64,000 bases of DNA, from NCBI GenBank assembly GCA_902563555.1, contig CACEXM010000001.1, positions 62,001 to 126,000 of the forward strand. Direction: 5' to 3'. Position numbers and translations under genes: made by a program. The stretch comes from an uncultured Pelagibacteraceae bacterium. GTDB lineage: Bacteria > Pseudomonadota > Alphaproteobacteria > Pelagibacterales > Pelagibacteraceae. Each line of letters opens with the position of its first letter. The first letter of the stretch is position 1. Below the pieces are notes generated by a model. It searched no databases. It worked only from the letters and a program-made list of their open reading frames with translations, and had not been told where the DNA came from. Below, in pieces: positions 1 to 8,514 of the stretch.

Positions 1-234
1 CTCATCACCTGCTAATATTTGAAGATTGATCTTAAATTTAGATAATTCAGACTTAAAGATTTCCAATGATTTTGAAAGCCACCATTTTTGTGCCTCTCTT
101 TTGGTATCAAAGTCGTTTTTGTTGTAAATGTATAGGGCAAGTACGCTATCATGATTTTGGGTTGCGTAAGAAAGGGCAGGGTTATTTTCAATTCTAAAAT
201 CCTCTCTTATCCAAGTGATCGCGTTTTTTGTCAT
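1..234 (-). CDS. phrB: Deoxyribodipyrimidine photolyase, N-terminal fragment (runs off the left edge)
   Basis: Seen: an open minus-strand frame from ATG at 234 to the window edge, 78 residues. The start reads as the photolyase/cryptochrome N-terminus: TWIREDFRIENNPAL, then a hydrophobic strand (SVLALYIYN), a helix with QKWWLSKSLEIFKSEL and the strand INLQILAGDE. Known: this is the alpha/beta antenna-binding domain of FAD enzymes that use light to split pyrimidine dimers. The FAD domain lies outside the window. The stop of this gene cannot be seen. The downstream-lying neighbour (PLP enzyme) ends 5 bases before this ATG on the same strand, so the two are probably co-transcribed with the PLP gene first. 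Confident of the family, less so of the lesion specificity. Confidence 0.85.
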   Translation of the reverse strand, partial: MTKNAITWIREDFRIENNPALSYATQNHDSVLALYIYNKNDFDTKREAQKWWLSKSLEIFKSELSKFKINLQILAGDE

Positions 235-239
235 AAAAA

Positions 240-1361
240 TTATTTTCTTCCCTTAGATAGCAGTTGTTTGTAAAGTTTAACATCTGCATTACCTTCGCAT
301 CCAATAACTAAAACATTTGAATTTTCATTAAGGTTTATCAATCTTCTAGCTTTTTGGTTGTTGCAAATTCCAATTAAAGCAATAATCCCTGGAGTAGCGC
401 ATTCACCACCTACAATTGAAGTTTTGCTGAACTTTTTATCTTTTAGACCAGCTACTGTTTTTGCAACATTTTTATCTGAAATTGAGACACAACAATTACT
501 AGCTTTTTTTAATATTTGCCAAGGCACAAGAGACATTTCATTACAAGACATACCACCCATAATGCTCTCTTTTCTTATCTTTATTTTCTTTAACTTGTTA
601 TTTTTGACACTTTGAAGAACGCAATCGGCTCTATCTGGTTCGACAATAATGATTTTTGGAATTTTTTTAAAATATTTTGCCACACCAGCAACTAACCCTG
701 CAGCTAAACCACCAACCCCTGCCTGAAGAAATATATGGGTAATATATTGATTAGTTTGTTTAGAAATTTCTTTGATTAAAATAGAGTATCCAGCCATTGT
801 TAATTGAGGAATGTACTTATAATTATTTGTCGATACATCTTGAATAATTTTCCAATTATTTTTTTTGGATAATAATTGGCATTCTTTTAATGATGCCTCA
901 TAATTTCCTCTTACTCTTATTACTTCAGCACCAAATTTTTTAATTTCTTTTACTCTTGTTTCACTCACGTATTGACTAACAAAAATTTTACACTGCAATT
1001 TTAGTCTTTTTGCTCCCCATGCTACAGATCTCCCATGATTACCAGCTGTTGCTGATGAAACAATTATTTTGTTAGCTTTCTTTGAAATTTTTTCTACTGC
1101 ATAAGCACCACCAAGTGCTTTAAAGGATTTTAAGTGAAATCGTTTCGATTCGTCTTTATAAAATATATTCTTAAGCTGAAGTTTTTTATTTAATTTATTT
1201 AACTTTAATAATGGAGTTGGACTATATCCTTTCCATTTAGATATACTTTTGTGAGAATTGACTAATAAATTTGATGGTAAATATTTTAGGACATAGTTTC
1301 TACTAAATTGAAAGTTTTTATTTAACAAAAATTTGGAGTATTTCCATTTGAGATTTTGCAT
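240..1361 (-). CDS. PLP-dependent ammonia-lyase, diaminopropionate ammonia-lyase (DpaL/YgeX)-like
   Basis: 373 aa, fold-type II PLP enzyme. Seen: a KDESKRFHLKSFKALGGAYA block at about residues 69-88, in which Lys81 of SFKALGG is the expected Schiff-base lysine; ATAGNHGRSVAWGA at 104-117; and the phosphate-binding glycine loop GVGGLAAG at 215-222. The DES-RF-SFKALGGAYA signature separates diaminopropionate ammonia-lyases from ordinary threonine dehydratases. Known reaction: 2,3-diaminopropionate to pyruvate plus two ammonia, acting in the cytoplasm. Length is slightly below the roughly 400 aa of YgeX. Exact substrate is inferred; a serine, threonine or hydroxyaspartate dehydratase role is possible. 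It is transcribed away from gpsA through a 66-base divergent gap and reads on into the photolyase. Confidence 0.72.
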   Translation of the reverse strand: MQNLKWKYSKFLLNKNFQFSRNYVLKYLPSNLLVNSHKSISKWKGYSPTPLLKLNKLNKKLQLKNIFYKDESKRFHLKSFKALGGAYAVEKISKKANKIIVSSATAGNHGRSVAWGAKRLKLQCKIFVSQYVSETRVKEIKKFGAEVIRVRGNYEASLKECQLLSKKNNWKIIQDVSTNNYKYIPQLTMAGYSILIKEISKQTNQYITHIFLQAGVGGLAAGLVAGVAKYFKKIPKIIIVEPDRADCVLQSVKNNKLKKIKIRKESIMGGMSCNEMSLVPWQILKKASNCCVSISDKNVAKTVAGLKDKKFSKTSIVGGECATPGIIALIGICNNQKARRLINLNENSNVLVIGCEGNADVKLYKQLLSKGRK

Positions 1362-1427
1362 TTTAAATTTTTTTTATATTCAAACTATAAATAAACCTAT
1401 ATTAATATTTATACAAAGAAAAACTAT

Positions 1428-2378
1428 ATGAAAAAAATATTAATCATTGGTGGTGGTGCAATGGGTTCTGCCTTTTCAGTTCCTTGTTTGGAAAATAATA
1501 ATAAAGTTACTATTACAGAACCATATAATAAAACTTTTATTAAAAACTTATCATCAAAGCAAAAATTTCACTCCGCACTAAAGCTTAATCTTCCAAAAAA
1601 GTTACAGTATAAAAAATATTCAAAAGATATTTTAAAGGAAAAATTTGATTTAATTGTTATTGCCTTAAGTCTTGCTGGAATTAATTTTATTGGAAAGGAA
1701 TTAAAAGACTTAAAAATAAAAACTCCGTTATTAGTTCTTACAAAAGGACTTAAATATGATAAAAAAAGAAATAAGCTACTTACTATTTCAGGTTTACTTA
1801 AAGATAACTTTAATGTTGCAAATGTATCAGTGCTGAAAGGACCTTGTTTAGCTAAAGAATTAGCAAAAAGAAATAATACAAGCGTAGTAGTAGCAAATAG
1901 GAATATCAAAATAGCTAAATGGATTGGAAAACAGATATCAACAAAATATTATCTGACTGAATTTTCAAGAGATGTTATTGGAGTAGAAATTTGCTCAGCA
2001 ATTAAAAATATATATGCAATGGTTATAGGCTCAGGTCAAAATTTAAATGCTGCATCAGATTTATTTCAAAAAAGTGTAAATGAGATGAAATTTTTGATTA
2101 AATATTTTAAAGGCGATCAATCAACCATATTAGGTCTTGCCGGTATTGGTGATCTCTATGTGAGTGCTGTAGGAGGAAGAAATAGTAAAATGGGAGATTT
2201 TTTAGGTAAAGGTTTTACATTTGCTGCAGCTAAAAAAAAGTTTATGCCAAAAGATACAGTTGAAGGTGAGCAATTGGCCAGAGAAATTGCTCCTTATATT
2301 TTAAGAAAAATTAATAAAAAAAAGATACCTTTGATGATCAATTTGCTAAAGACGATATTGTATAATAAAAAAATTTAA
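1428..2378 (+). CDS. gpsA: Glycerol-3-phosphate dehydrogenase [NAD(P)+]
   Basis: 316 aa. It reduces dihydroxyacetone phosphate to sn-glycerol-3-phosphate, the entry step of phospholipid synthesis. Seen: a Rossmann GGGAMG loop at residues 8-13, the strand ending in LTKGLK at about 104-109, the GPC-A-E-A block (LKGPCLAKELA) at about 136-146, and the family signature VEICSAIKNIYAM with catalytic Lys193, followed by LAGIGDLYVSA-GGRNSKMG in the C-terminal helical domain. Length is typical. The ATG start has an A-rich leader without a clear Shine-Dalgarno site. It faces the liv operon convergently. Confidence 0.9.
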   Translation: MKKILIIGGGAMGSAFSVPCLENNNKVTITEPYNKTFIKNLSSKQKFHSALKLNLPKKLQYKKYSKDILKEKFDLIVIALSLAGINFIGKELKDLKIKTPLLVLTKGLKYDKKRNKLLTISGLLKDNFNVANVSVLKGPCLAKELAKRNNTSVVVANRNIKIAKWIGKQISTKYYLTEFSRDVIGVEICSAIKNIYAMVIGSGQNLNAASDLFQKSVNEMKFLIKYFKGDQSTILGLAGIGDLYVSAVGGRNSKMGDFLGKGFTFAAAKKKFMPKDTVEGEQLAREIAPYILRKINKKKIPLMINLLKTILYNKKI

Positions 2379-2458
2379 CCAATTAGAAAATTATTTTCTA
2401 CAAGTAATCCTATAATGATACCAACCAATAATGCAAAAATTAGTTTTTTTTTATCCAC
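2375..2458 (-). CDS. Possible 27-residue single-pass membrane peptide downstream of livM
   Basis: Seen: GTG at 2458 begins only three bases after the first livM stop, behind a second in-frame TAA. The frame reads VDKKKLIFALLVGIIIGLL and then VENNFLIG before TAA at 2375, overlapping the gpsA stop by a few bases. The composition (short Lys-rich head, about 17 hydrophobic residues with small residues in the centre, polar tail) is what a genuine small membrane protein looks like. There is no homology I recognise, and it could be chance in AT-rich DNA. Translation would have to re-initiate at the livM stop. Confidence 0.3.
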   Translation of the reverse strand: MDKKKLIFALLVGIIIGLLVENNFLIG

Positions 2459-2461
2459 TTA

Positions 2462-3535
2462 TTAAGATTTTTTACCGATTGAAGAAGTTAAATTTTTAAC
2501 GTTCATAGTTGGGAATTTTGTCTTAAATTTTTGCTTTATGTTTTCCCATAATTTAGCCATTCCCAAAGGTTCATAAATCATAAAGATAATCATCAAACCA
2601 CCAAATATTACCTGCTCGATTGAAGATATTATTGTAGCGTCAATAGCACCATGAAAAACATTATTACCAATTGCATTAAGAAGAACTGGAAAAAGTAAAA
2701 TAAACGCTGCACCAATAAAAGCACCATTTATTGTACCAAGTCCACCTAAAATACACATGAATAATATCTTAAAAGATAATTTAATATCAAAGGCAACTGG
2801 TTCTAGAGATTTTAAATAACAAAATGCAAAAAGTGCACCTGCAACCCCACAATAAAACGCACTAATTGCGAAGGCCTGTACTTTTGTTCTTAACAATGAA
2901 ACTCCCATCGATTCAGCGGCAATATCCATATCTCTAACTGCCATCCAATTCCTACCCGTACTACCTCTAGCCATGTTCATCGCAAGTAAAGTTAAAACTG
3001 TGGTAACAGCCAAACATACAAAATACATAGCCAATGGAGTTGTAAATGGTTTTCCTAAGATAACTATGTCTTGTGCAGTTATAATTCCTGATGAGTCGTA
3101 GTTTTTAAACCAACCAAATTTATCTATCATCCATATAATAAAGAACTGTGAGGCCAATGTTGCTACCATCAAATAAATTCCTCTTACTTTTAAACTTGGT
3201 AAACCAAACAAAATTCCAAAAGCGGCAGCAATCAAACCTGACACTATTAGTGAACCCACGAAACCTAAATCAGGCACTCGTAAAATAAGGTTAAACATAG
3301 CAAAAGCACCTGCAGCCATGAAGCCAGCAGCACCTAAAGCTAATTGTCCTGTGTAACCCATAACAATTTGTTGTCCAATTGTAGCTAGAGCTAAGCAAAG
3401 CCAAGGTATCAATATAGAAGTGTACCAATATTCTGTTGTAATAAAAGTAGGTATTACTAATACACTTAGAACCATACAAACAGCTAAGTTAATTAGGTCT
3501 TTTTTTGTATAAGTCATAAATACTGGTTTCATCAT
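2462..3535 (-). CDS. livM: Branched-chain amino acid ABC transporter, permease LivM
   Basis: 357 aa inner-membrane permease, one half of the channel of a HAAT-family importer. Seen: many hydrophobic segments; the LivM-type stretch IGQQIVMGYTGQLALG at about residues 53-68; SLKVRGIYLMVATLASQ in the middle; the cytoplasmic coupling loop with RGSTGRNWMAVRDMDIAAESMGV; and the FKILFMCILGGLGTINGA segment. The C-terminal tail is longer than usual and Lys-rich. It is the last large gene of the liv operon and starts 3 bases after the livH stop. Known family: import of branched-chain or other hydrophobic amino acids; the true substrate (also amides or urea in this family) is not visible from the sequence. 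Confidence 0.9.
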   Translation of the reverse strand: MMKPVFMTYTKKDLINLAVCMVLSVLVIPTFITTEYWYTSILIPWLCLALATIGQQIVMGYTGQLALGAAGFMAAGAFAMFNLILRVPDLGFVGSLIVSGLIAAAFGILFGLPSLKVRGIYLMVATLASQFFIIWMIDKFGWFKNYDSSGIITAQDIVILGKPFTTPLAMYFVCLAVTTVLTLLAMNMARGSTGRNWMAVRDMDIAAESMGVSLLRTKVQAFAISAFYCGVAGALFAFCYLKSLEPVAFDIKLSFKILFMCILGGLGTINGAFIGAAFILLFPVLLNAIGNNVFHGAIDATIISSIEQVIFGGLMIIFMIYEPLGMAKLWENIKQKFKTKFPTMNVKNLTSSIGKKS

Positions 3536-3538
3536 AAA

Positions 3539-4447
3539 TTAAACTCTCCTAATAATTTTTTCTCCAAATAAACCTTCCGGTCTATATAATAAGAAGAATA
3601 TTGCTAAAACGTAAGGAGCCCAACCTTCAATTGCGCCACCAAAAAACGGTCCAATGTAAACTTCCAAAACTTTCTCTACTGCACCAATGATTAAGCCACC
3701 AATAATTGCTCCTGGGATAGATGAGAAACCACCTATAATTAAGACTGGTAGAGCTTTTAAAGCTAAGTCAACAAGAGCAAATTGAACACCAGCTCTTGCA
3801 CCCCACATACATCCTGCAACTAATGCCACAACTCCTGCAGCAGACCAAACTAATAACATAATGTGTTTTAAAGGAATTCCTATTGAACTTGCGGCACCGG
3901 CATCATCTGCAACAGCTCTTAAACCTAGACCAATTTTTGTATATTTGAATAGAAGGAATAAACCAATAATCATAATAGCAGCCACAACTCCTGCAGTAAT
4001 ATCAAGAGCACTGATAAATAATTTTAAGTTATCAGCGATCCACGGCACTGGAAAATCTCCTATACCTAAATCTAATCTTCTTACCTCTACTCCCCATGCT
4101 GCTTGAGCCAAGCCTTCTAAAACATATCCTAGACCGATTGTGGCCATTAATACGGTATCTTCGCTAGCGTTCATTAAAGGTCTTAAAACAAATCTTTCAG
4201 TGCACAAGCCAACCACTACCATCAAAAGGGCAGCCAAAATAAATGCAAGTACGAAAGGTATATTGAAGTCTTGCATAAATCCAACAAAAGCAAGAACTGA
4301 GAAGAAAACCATAGCTCCTTGTGAGAAGTTAAACGTCGCTGAAGCTTTAAAAATTAGAACAAATCCTAAAGCTACCAATGAGTACATAGTTCCAGCAAGC
4401 AAACCGCCAACTAAAACTTCCATAAAAAATAATAATTCTTCAACCAT
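3539..4447 (-). CDS. livH: Branched-chain amino acid ABC transporter, permease LivH
   Basis: 302 aa polytopic permease, partner of LivM. Seen: the N-terminal LLAGTMYSLVALGFVLIFKASATFNFSQGAM block typical of LivH (about residues 17-47), the KYTKIGLGLRAVADDAGAASSIGI coupling region at about 168-191, and the C-terminal GGFSSIPGAIIGGLIIG and YVLAIFFLLYRPEGLFG blocks. An internal ATG at codon 9 is an alternative start; no Shine-Dalgarno site settles the choice. It follows livG with a 9-base gap and precedes livM by 3 bases, so the permease pair is translated from one transcript. Confidence 0.92.
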   Translation of the reverse strand: MVEELLFFMEVLVGGLLAGTMYSLVALGFVLIFKASATFNFSQGAMVFFSVLAFVGFMQDFNIPFVLAFILAALLMVVVGLCTERFVLRPLMNASEDTVLMATIGLGYVLEGLAQAAWGVEVRRLDLGIGDFPVPWIADNLKLFISALDITAGVVAAIMIIGLFLLFKYTKIGLGLRAVADDAGAASSIGIPLKHIMLLVWSAAGVVALVAGCMWGARAGVQFALVDLALKALPVLIIGGFSSIPGAIIGGLIIGAVEKVLEVYIGPFFGGAIEGWAPYVLAIFFLLYRPEGLFGEKIIRRV

Positions 4448-4456
4448 ATTTTTATC

Positions 4457-5251
4457 CTAGTGTTCTACTCCTAAATAAGCATCTATTACTTTTTGATTTG
4501 ATCTTACTTCATCAGGCGTACCATCACCAATAACTTTACCATAATCAAGCACTACAACTCTGTCGGATATATCCATAACTACTCCCATATCATGCTCAAT
4601 AAGAACCATAGTTGTGCCGAGTTCATCATTTACTTTTAAAATGAACCTACACATGTCCCTTTTTTCTTCAACATTCATTCCAGCCATAGGCTCATCTAGT
4701 AAAATTACAGATGAGTCAGTTGCAAGAGCACGACCTAATTCTACTTTCTTTTGTAATCCGTAAGGAAGTTTTCCAACTGGCGTATCTTTAATATCTTCTA
4801 TTTCTAAAAAACTGATTATTTCTTCAGATCTTTCTCTATTAATCTTTTCTTCTTTTTTAACTTTAGGTAGTTGAAAAGCAACTTCAAGAAAATTTGTTTT
4901 CGTGTGAAGCTTTCGGCCTACTAAAATATTATCCAGAACTGACATTCTTTTAAATAGAGCTAAGTTTTGAAATGTTCTAGAAAGGCCCATTTGTGCCATG
5001 AGATTGGGAGTAATATTTGGGATTTCTTTTCCTTTAAAAGAAACTGTTCCTTGTTGAGGTTTATAAATTCCATTTATACAATTCAGCATTGAGCTTTTTC
5101 CAGCCCCATTAGGTCCAATTATAGCCCTAACCTCGTGCTCAAGTACATCAAATGAGGTATCAGTTATTGCTTTAACACCACCAAAAGAAAGGGAAATATT
5201 TTTTACCTCTAATATTGGTTTGCCTATTTTAAATTTTCTCTCAATTGCCAT
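4457..5251 (-). CDS. livG: Branched-chain amino acid ABC transporter, ATP-binding protein LivG
   Basis: 264 aa ATPase of the HAAT importer. Seen: Walker A GPNGAGKS at residues 46-53, the degenerate ABC signature LPYGLQKKVELGRAL that is characteristic of LivG, Walker B VILLDEPMAGMN, and the switch histidine in VLIEHDMGVVM. The C-terminus ends with VIGDGTPDEVRSN-KVIDAYLG, the usual LivG tail. It is separated from livF by 2 bases. It hydrolyses ATP at the cytoplasmic face together with LivF. Confidence 0.93.
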   Translation of the reverse strand: MAIERKFKIGKPILEVKNISLSFGGVKAITDTSFDVLEHEVRAIIGPNGAGKSSMLNCINGIYKPQQGTVSFKGKEIPNITPNLMAQMGLSRTFQNLALFKRMSVLDNILVGRKLHTKTNFLEVAFQLPKVKKEEKINRERSEEIISFLEIEDIKDTPVGKLPYGLQKKVELGRALATDSSVILLDEPMAGMNVEEKRDMCRFILKVNDELGTTMVLIEHDMGVVMDISDRVVVLDYGKVIGDGTPDEVRSNQKVIDAYLGVEH

Positions 5252-5253
5252 CT

Positions 5254-6069
5254 TTAATTAATTCTTTTCTTCGTTAAGCTTTCTTCTTTAAGTACATCTC
5301 TAAAATTTTTTCTACCTTTCTTTGAAATACCTAAATATAATTCTTTCACCTGATCATTACTCAATAAACTTTGAGCTGTACCATCTAGCATAACTCTGCC
5401 TGTTTCAATAATATAGCCATAATCTGAATTTTTTAGTGCAACATTGGTATTCTGCTCAGCTAGTAAAATACTCACACCTTCTTTCTGATTAAGCTCTTTA
5501 ACGATATTAAAAATCTCTGCTACTAATTGGGGTGCCAAACCCATTGTAGGTTCATCTAGAAGTAGCATTTTAGGTTTTGCCATCATAGCTCTTGCAACTG
5601 CTATCATTTGTTGCTCTCCACCTGATGTAAACGCGGCTTGGCTTTTTCTTCTTTCCTTTAATCTTATGAAATAAGTATATATTTTTTCTAATTCTTGATT
5701 GATATCACCTTTTGATAATTTTCTTGAGTATGCCCCAGCAATAATATTTTCTTCAACAGTTAGGTGGCCAAAACATCTTCTGCCCTCTAATACTTGAACC
5801 ATGCCAAGTCCAACCATTTGTGATGGATTTTGTTTATCAATTGAGTTACCATCATATTCTATAGTGCCTTTTGTTACTTTACCTCTTTCTGAGGCTAGCA
5901 TAGTTGAAACTGCTTTTAATGTTGTACTCTTACCCGCTCCATTTGCTCCAAGTAGTGCCACCACTTTTCCCTTTGGCACTTTTAATGAAACATCATGTAG
6001 AGCTAAAATAACATTATCATAAGTTACTTCGATATTTTTAATATCAAGTATGTTGGTTGAAGTGCTCAT
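5254..6069 (-). CDS. livF: Branched-chain amino acid ABC transporter, ATP-binding protein LivF
   Basis: 271 aa ATPase, heterodimer partner of LivG. Seen: Walker A GANGAGKS at residues 41-48, Q-loop region GLGMVQVLEGRRCFGHLTVEENI, signature FTSGGEQQM, Walker B MLLLDEPTMGLAP, and the C-terminal GRVMLDGTAQSLLSNDQVKELYLG. The tail beyond residue 250 is Lys/Arg-rich and longer than usual. It is the first gene after the hairpin that separates livJ from the membrane components, so its level may be set by read-through from the livJ promoter. Confidence 0.92.
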   Translation of the reverse strand: MSTSTNILDIKNIEVTYDNVILALHDVSLKVPKGKVVALLGANGAGKSTTLKAVSTMLASERGKVTKGTIEYDGNSIDKQNPSQMVGLGMVQVLEGRRCFGHLTVEENIIAGAYSRKLSKGDINQELEKIYTYFIRLKERRKSQAAFTSGGEQQMIAVARAMMAKPKMLLLDEPTMGLAPQLVAEIFNIVKELNQKEGVSILLAEQNTNVALKNSDYGYIIETGRVMLDGTAQSLLSNDQVKELYLGISKKGRKNFRDVLKEESLTKKRIN

Positions 6070-6106
6070 TAAATTTTTTTCAATTATATTTATATTAAAT
6101 TTTATT

Positions 6107-6151
6107 TAAAGGGGGAGTTAGAATAACTTGATTATCTAAACTCCCCCTTTA
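6107..6151 (-). terminator. Perfect 13-bp stem-loop between livJ and livF
   Basis: Seen: arms 6107-6119 and 6139-6151 (TAAAGGGGGAGTT against its exact complement), loop of 19 bases, five consecutive G:C pairs. On the transcribed minus strand it lies between the livJ stop (6179) and the livF start (6069) and is followed by a mixed A/T stretch without a clean U-run. Inference: a partial terminator or a 3'-end stabiliser that leaves livJ mRNA in excess over livFGHM mRNA, as is common for binding-protein genes. Confidence 0.7.
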
Positions 6152-6178
6152 GTAGATATTAATTTATTTCTAAATTAA

Positions 6179-7519
6179 TTATCCACATTTTTTCGGTGTA
6201 ATGTTGTTTTCTTTAGCAAATTTCGCTGCAGATGCCTCTACAAGACCTCTAATAAATGCAGGATCACCTGGAGCTTCCCAACCAGTTACCTGATTGAATT
6301 TAGTTCCATCCCACTGCATTACAGCAAATTTACCGGCACCTTCATGGTTTGCGCATGAAATAGCAAATGGAGCTAACATTCCTCCAACTCCAAGTTCAGT
6401 AAGTCTAGCTTCAGTCATGTTTAAATTTTCATAACCATCTCTAAACTCAGCACCAGTTACTGCTTTACCAACTTTGTTATGCATTTTTTGAGCAATTCTT
6501 AACGCCTCAATCCACATAACGGCAGCACCTAATCCTCTATTCCAGTAAACGGAACCAATCCTATTTGGATCAGCTAAGTTACCTTTTCCGGCACCATATA
6601 CTTTATCTTTAATATCTTTAACTAATGGATATTCTCCTGGCAAAGCATTTGCAACAGCATAAGTTCCCTTAGCTGCATCACCTGCTGGATACATATCCTC
6701 TTCGGCAGCACCGAATGTTACATACATCATTCTATCTCTTGGGAAATTAATTCTAGCAGCGTTAGTCATTGCTGTTGAATTCATTCCAGAACCCGCTCCC
6801 CAGAAAGTAACCCAATCAGGTTTTTCTTTTCTGATTTGCAACCATTGAGATTGTTGCTCTAATCCTGGAGGTGGAATTGAGATTTCAATTAATTTCATTC
6901 CCCAATCAGAAGTTATTTTTCTCATTGCTGGAAGTGGTTCTCTTCCGTAAGCAGAGTCGATGTGTAAGTGAACGATTTTTTTACCTTTCATCTTATCTAT
7001 ACCGCCCTCTACTTGAGCCATAAACTTCAGTTTAACCGCTATTTGTGACCAGTAGTGACTTGCAGCATTAAATACCCAAGGCCACACTCTTCCATCGGCA
7101 CCGTCAGTTCTTCCATAACCATATTGAGCTAAAACAACATTGTCTTTAGCCATACGGTTAATTACAGCGTATGCTCCTGGTGTTCCTAAAGTATCAAACA
7201 CTACTATTCTTTGACCATCTTTTTCTAAAAGTCTTTGGTAACATTCTACTGTTTTAACAGCGTTATATTCCGTCTCACACTCTTGCCATGTAAGCATTAC
7301 TCCATTCACCCCACCTGTCATGTTTACATAGTTCATGTAATCAATTTGAGCCCCGTAGTAACCAGTACCCATTGCTGAGTAAGGTCCAACACGACTACTT
7401 GCTACTGGAAAATATTGCGTCTCAGCAGCAGATACACTTTGAGGTAAAGTAAGTGAAGAAAATAAAGCGATAACTACTGTTAGAGTAGAAGTTAGCCTTT
7501 TAATTATTTTTGCTAACAT
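6179..7519 (-). CDS. livJ: Branched-chain amino acid ABC transporter, periplasmic substrate-binding protein
   Basis: 446 aa from the chosen ATG at 7519. This start is preferred to the upstream in-frame ATG at 7552 because GGGAGGA sits just before it on the minus strand and it begins a clean signal peptide (MLAKIIKRLTSTLTVVIALF, cleavage near SVSAAE). Seen: a Leu/Ile/Val-binding-type two-lobe protein with GGVNGVMLTWQECE (about 70-83), the loop carrying VVFDTLGTPGAYAVINRMA, the hinge strand MKGKKIVHLHIDSAYGRE, and the later IRKEKPDWVTFWGAGSGM. Known role: captures the solute in the periplasm for LivHM. It is the first gene of the liv operon. The closest analogues are annotated for branched-chain amino acids or amides; the ligand is inferred only. 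Confidence 0.88.
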   Translation of the reverse strand: MLAKIIKRLTSTLTVVIALFSSLTLPQSVSAAETQYFPVASSRVGPYSAMGTGYYGAQIDYMNYVNMTGGVNGVMLTWQECETEYNAVKTVECYQRLLEKDGQRIVVFDTLGTPGAYAVINRMAKDNVVLAQYGYGRTDGADGRVWPWVFNAASHYWSQIAVKLKFMAQVEGGIDKMKGKKIVHLHIDSAYGREPLPAMRKITSDWGMKLIEISIPPPGLEQQSQWLQIRKEKPDWVTFWGAGSGMNSTAMTNAARINFPRDRMMYVTFGAAEEDMYPAGDAAKGTYAVANALPGEYPLVKDIKDKVYGAGKGNLADPNRIGSVYWNRGLGAAVMWIEALRIAQKMHNKVGKAVTGAEFRDGYENLNMTEARLTELGVGGMLAPFAISCANHEGAGKFAVMQWDGTKFNQVTGWEAPGDPAFIRGLVEASAAKFAKENNITPKKCG

Positions 7520-7595
7520 TATTCCTCCCTTATGTTTAGTTATGTTAAACATTCTAATAAGCTATAATCTAATCACATAGCTTGGGTTTCTGCAA

Positions 7596-7612
7596 TTAAT
7601 AATCATTATTAA
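7596..7612. promoter_or_regulatory. 17-bp perfect palindrome in the livJ / amidotransferase divergent region
   Basis: Seen: TTAATAAT-C-ATTATTAA, perfectly symmetric around 7604, in the 212-base gap between livJ and the plus-strand amidotransferase. Its core AATAATCATTATT shares ten or more positions with the Fur-box core GATAATCATTATC found upstream of the iron transporter in this window. The flanks on the minus strand contain TTGCAG and TTAGAT at 17-base spacing, a weak promoter candidate for livJ. Inference: operator for a dimeric regulator, perhaps Fur or a related protein. AT-rich palindromes arise by chance, so confidence is modest. The rest of the gap shows nothing else I recognise. Confidence 0.35.
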
Positions 7613-7731
7613 GAAGCAAAATAAAATCGTCACACATAAAAAACAATTACAACTAGAGATTGTTAATAAAATTTTAAATAGGAATTGTTTTCTAAGAAAT
7701 TTATAAAAGTCTAATAAATATATTTTATTAA

Positions 7732-8514
7732 ATGAAAAAAATTTTAATAGTTGAGGGTAATACAGCTGAGGAAAACGGGAGTTTTACAGAGGCAGGTATT
7801 AAAACTCATACTGAAAGTTTAAGGGAAAGTTTAAAATATATATCAAATGATTTAATAATAGATGTGGTTAACCCATCATCAGATAAAAATATTGATAGTT
7901 TCAACGATAAGTTGCACACCTTTGATGGTTTGATCTGGGGAGGAAGCAGTTTAAATATTTATAACGATACTCCAGAAATAAAAAAACAAATTGAATTTAT
8001 GAAAAATTGTCAAAATAAAGTTAAAAATATTTTAGGAATTTGTTGGGGCATGCAAGTGGCTGTAACTGCTGCAGGAGGTCAGGTAAAAAAAGCCAATACA
8101 TCTCATGTAGGTATTGCAAAAGAAATTGAAATAAATGAATACGGTTTAAAGCATCCGTTATACAAAGATAAAGAAAAAAAATTTAATTCTCCTGCTTTTA
8201 ATTATGACGAAGTTGTAAAAATACCTGAAAACGGTATTTGTCTTGCATCCAATAAAATTAATAAAGTCCAAAGTTTGTATTTTCAAATAAATAAAACTAG
8301 AGTTTGGGGCTTGCAATATCATCCTGAAATAACTTATGAAAAAATGATAAGTTTGATTAATTTTAGAAGAAAAAGATTAATTGAATATAGAAAAGTATTC
8401 AAAAATGAAAATGATCTTGAAAATCACATATCTTTTATTGAAAAAGAAATTCAGGTCACAGTTAAAGAAAAAAAAATGTTAGAACTTAAAAATTGGCTTA
8501 AAGAATTAAATTAA
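7732..8514 (+). CDS. Class I glutamine amidotransferase (GATase1) domain protein
   Basis: 260 aa, stand-alone GATase1. Seen: the full catalytic triad, with nucleophile Cys104 in GICWGMQ and His197/Glu199 in QYHPEI. The oxyanion strand [14 protein letters not shown] lies at about 64-77. Known: such domains strip ammonia from glutamine or hydrolyse gamma-glutamyl bonds. Stand-alone versions resemble the GuaA N-domain and are often annotated as GMP-synthase-like. The C-terminal 50 residues are charged and helical and not part of the core domain. Partner and substrate are unknown; a gamma-glutamyl hydrolase role in amine breakdown is one option. It overlaps fhs convergently by 4 bases. Confidence 0.82.
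   Translation: MKKILIVEGNTAEENGSFTEAGIKTHTESLRESLKYISNDLIIDVVNPSSDKNIDSFNDKLHTFDGLIWGGSSLNIYNDTPEIKKQIEFMKNCQNKVKNILGICWGMQVAVTAAGGQVKKANTSHVGIAKEIEINEYGLKHPLYKDKEKKFNSPAFNYDEVVKIPENGICLASNKINKVQSLYFQINKTRVWGLQYHPEITYEKMISLINFRRKRLIEYRKVFKNENDLENHISFIEKEIQVTVKEKKMLELKNWLKELN

Noticed and set aside
7520-7552. Upstream in-frame ATG for livJ
   Set aside because: The later ATG at 7519 has a GGGAGGA ribosome-binding site and a normal signal peptide; the added 11 residues would disrupt it.
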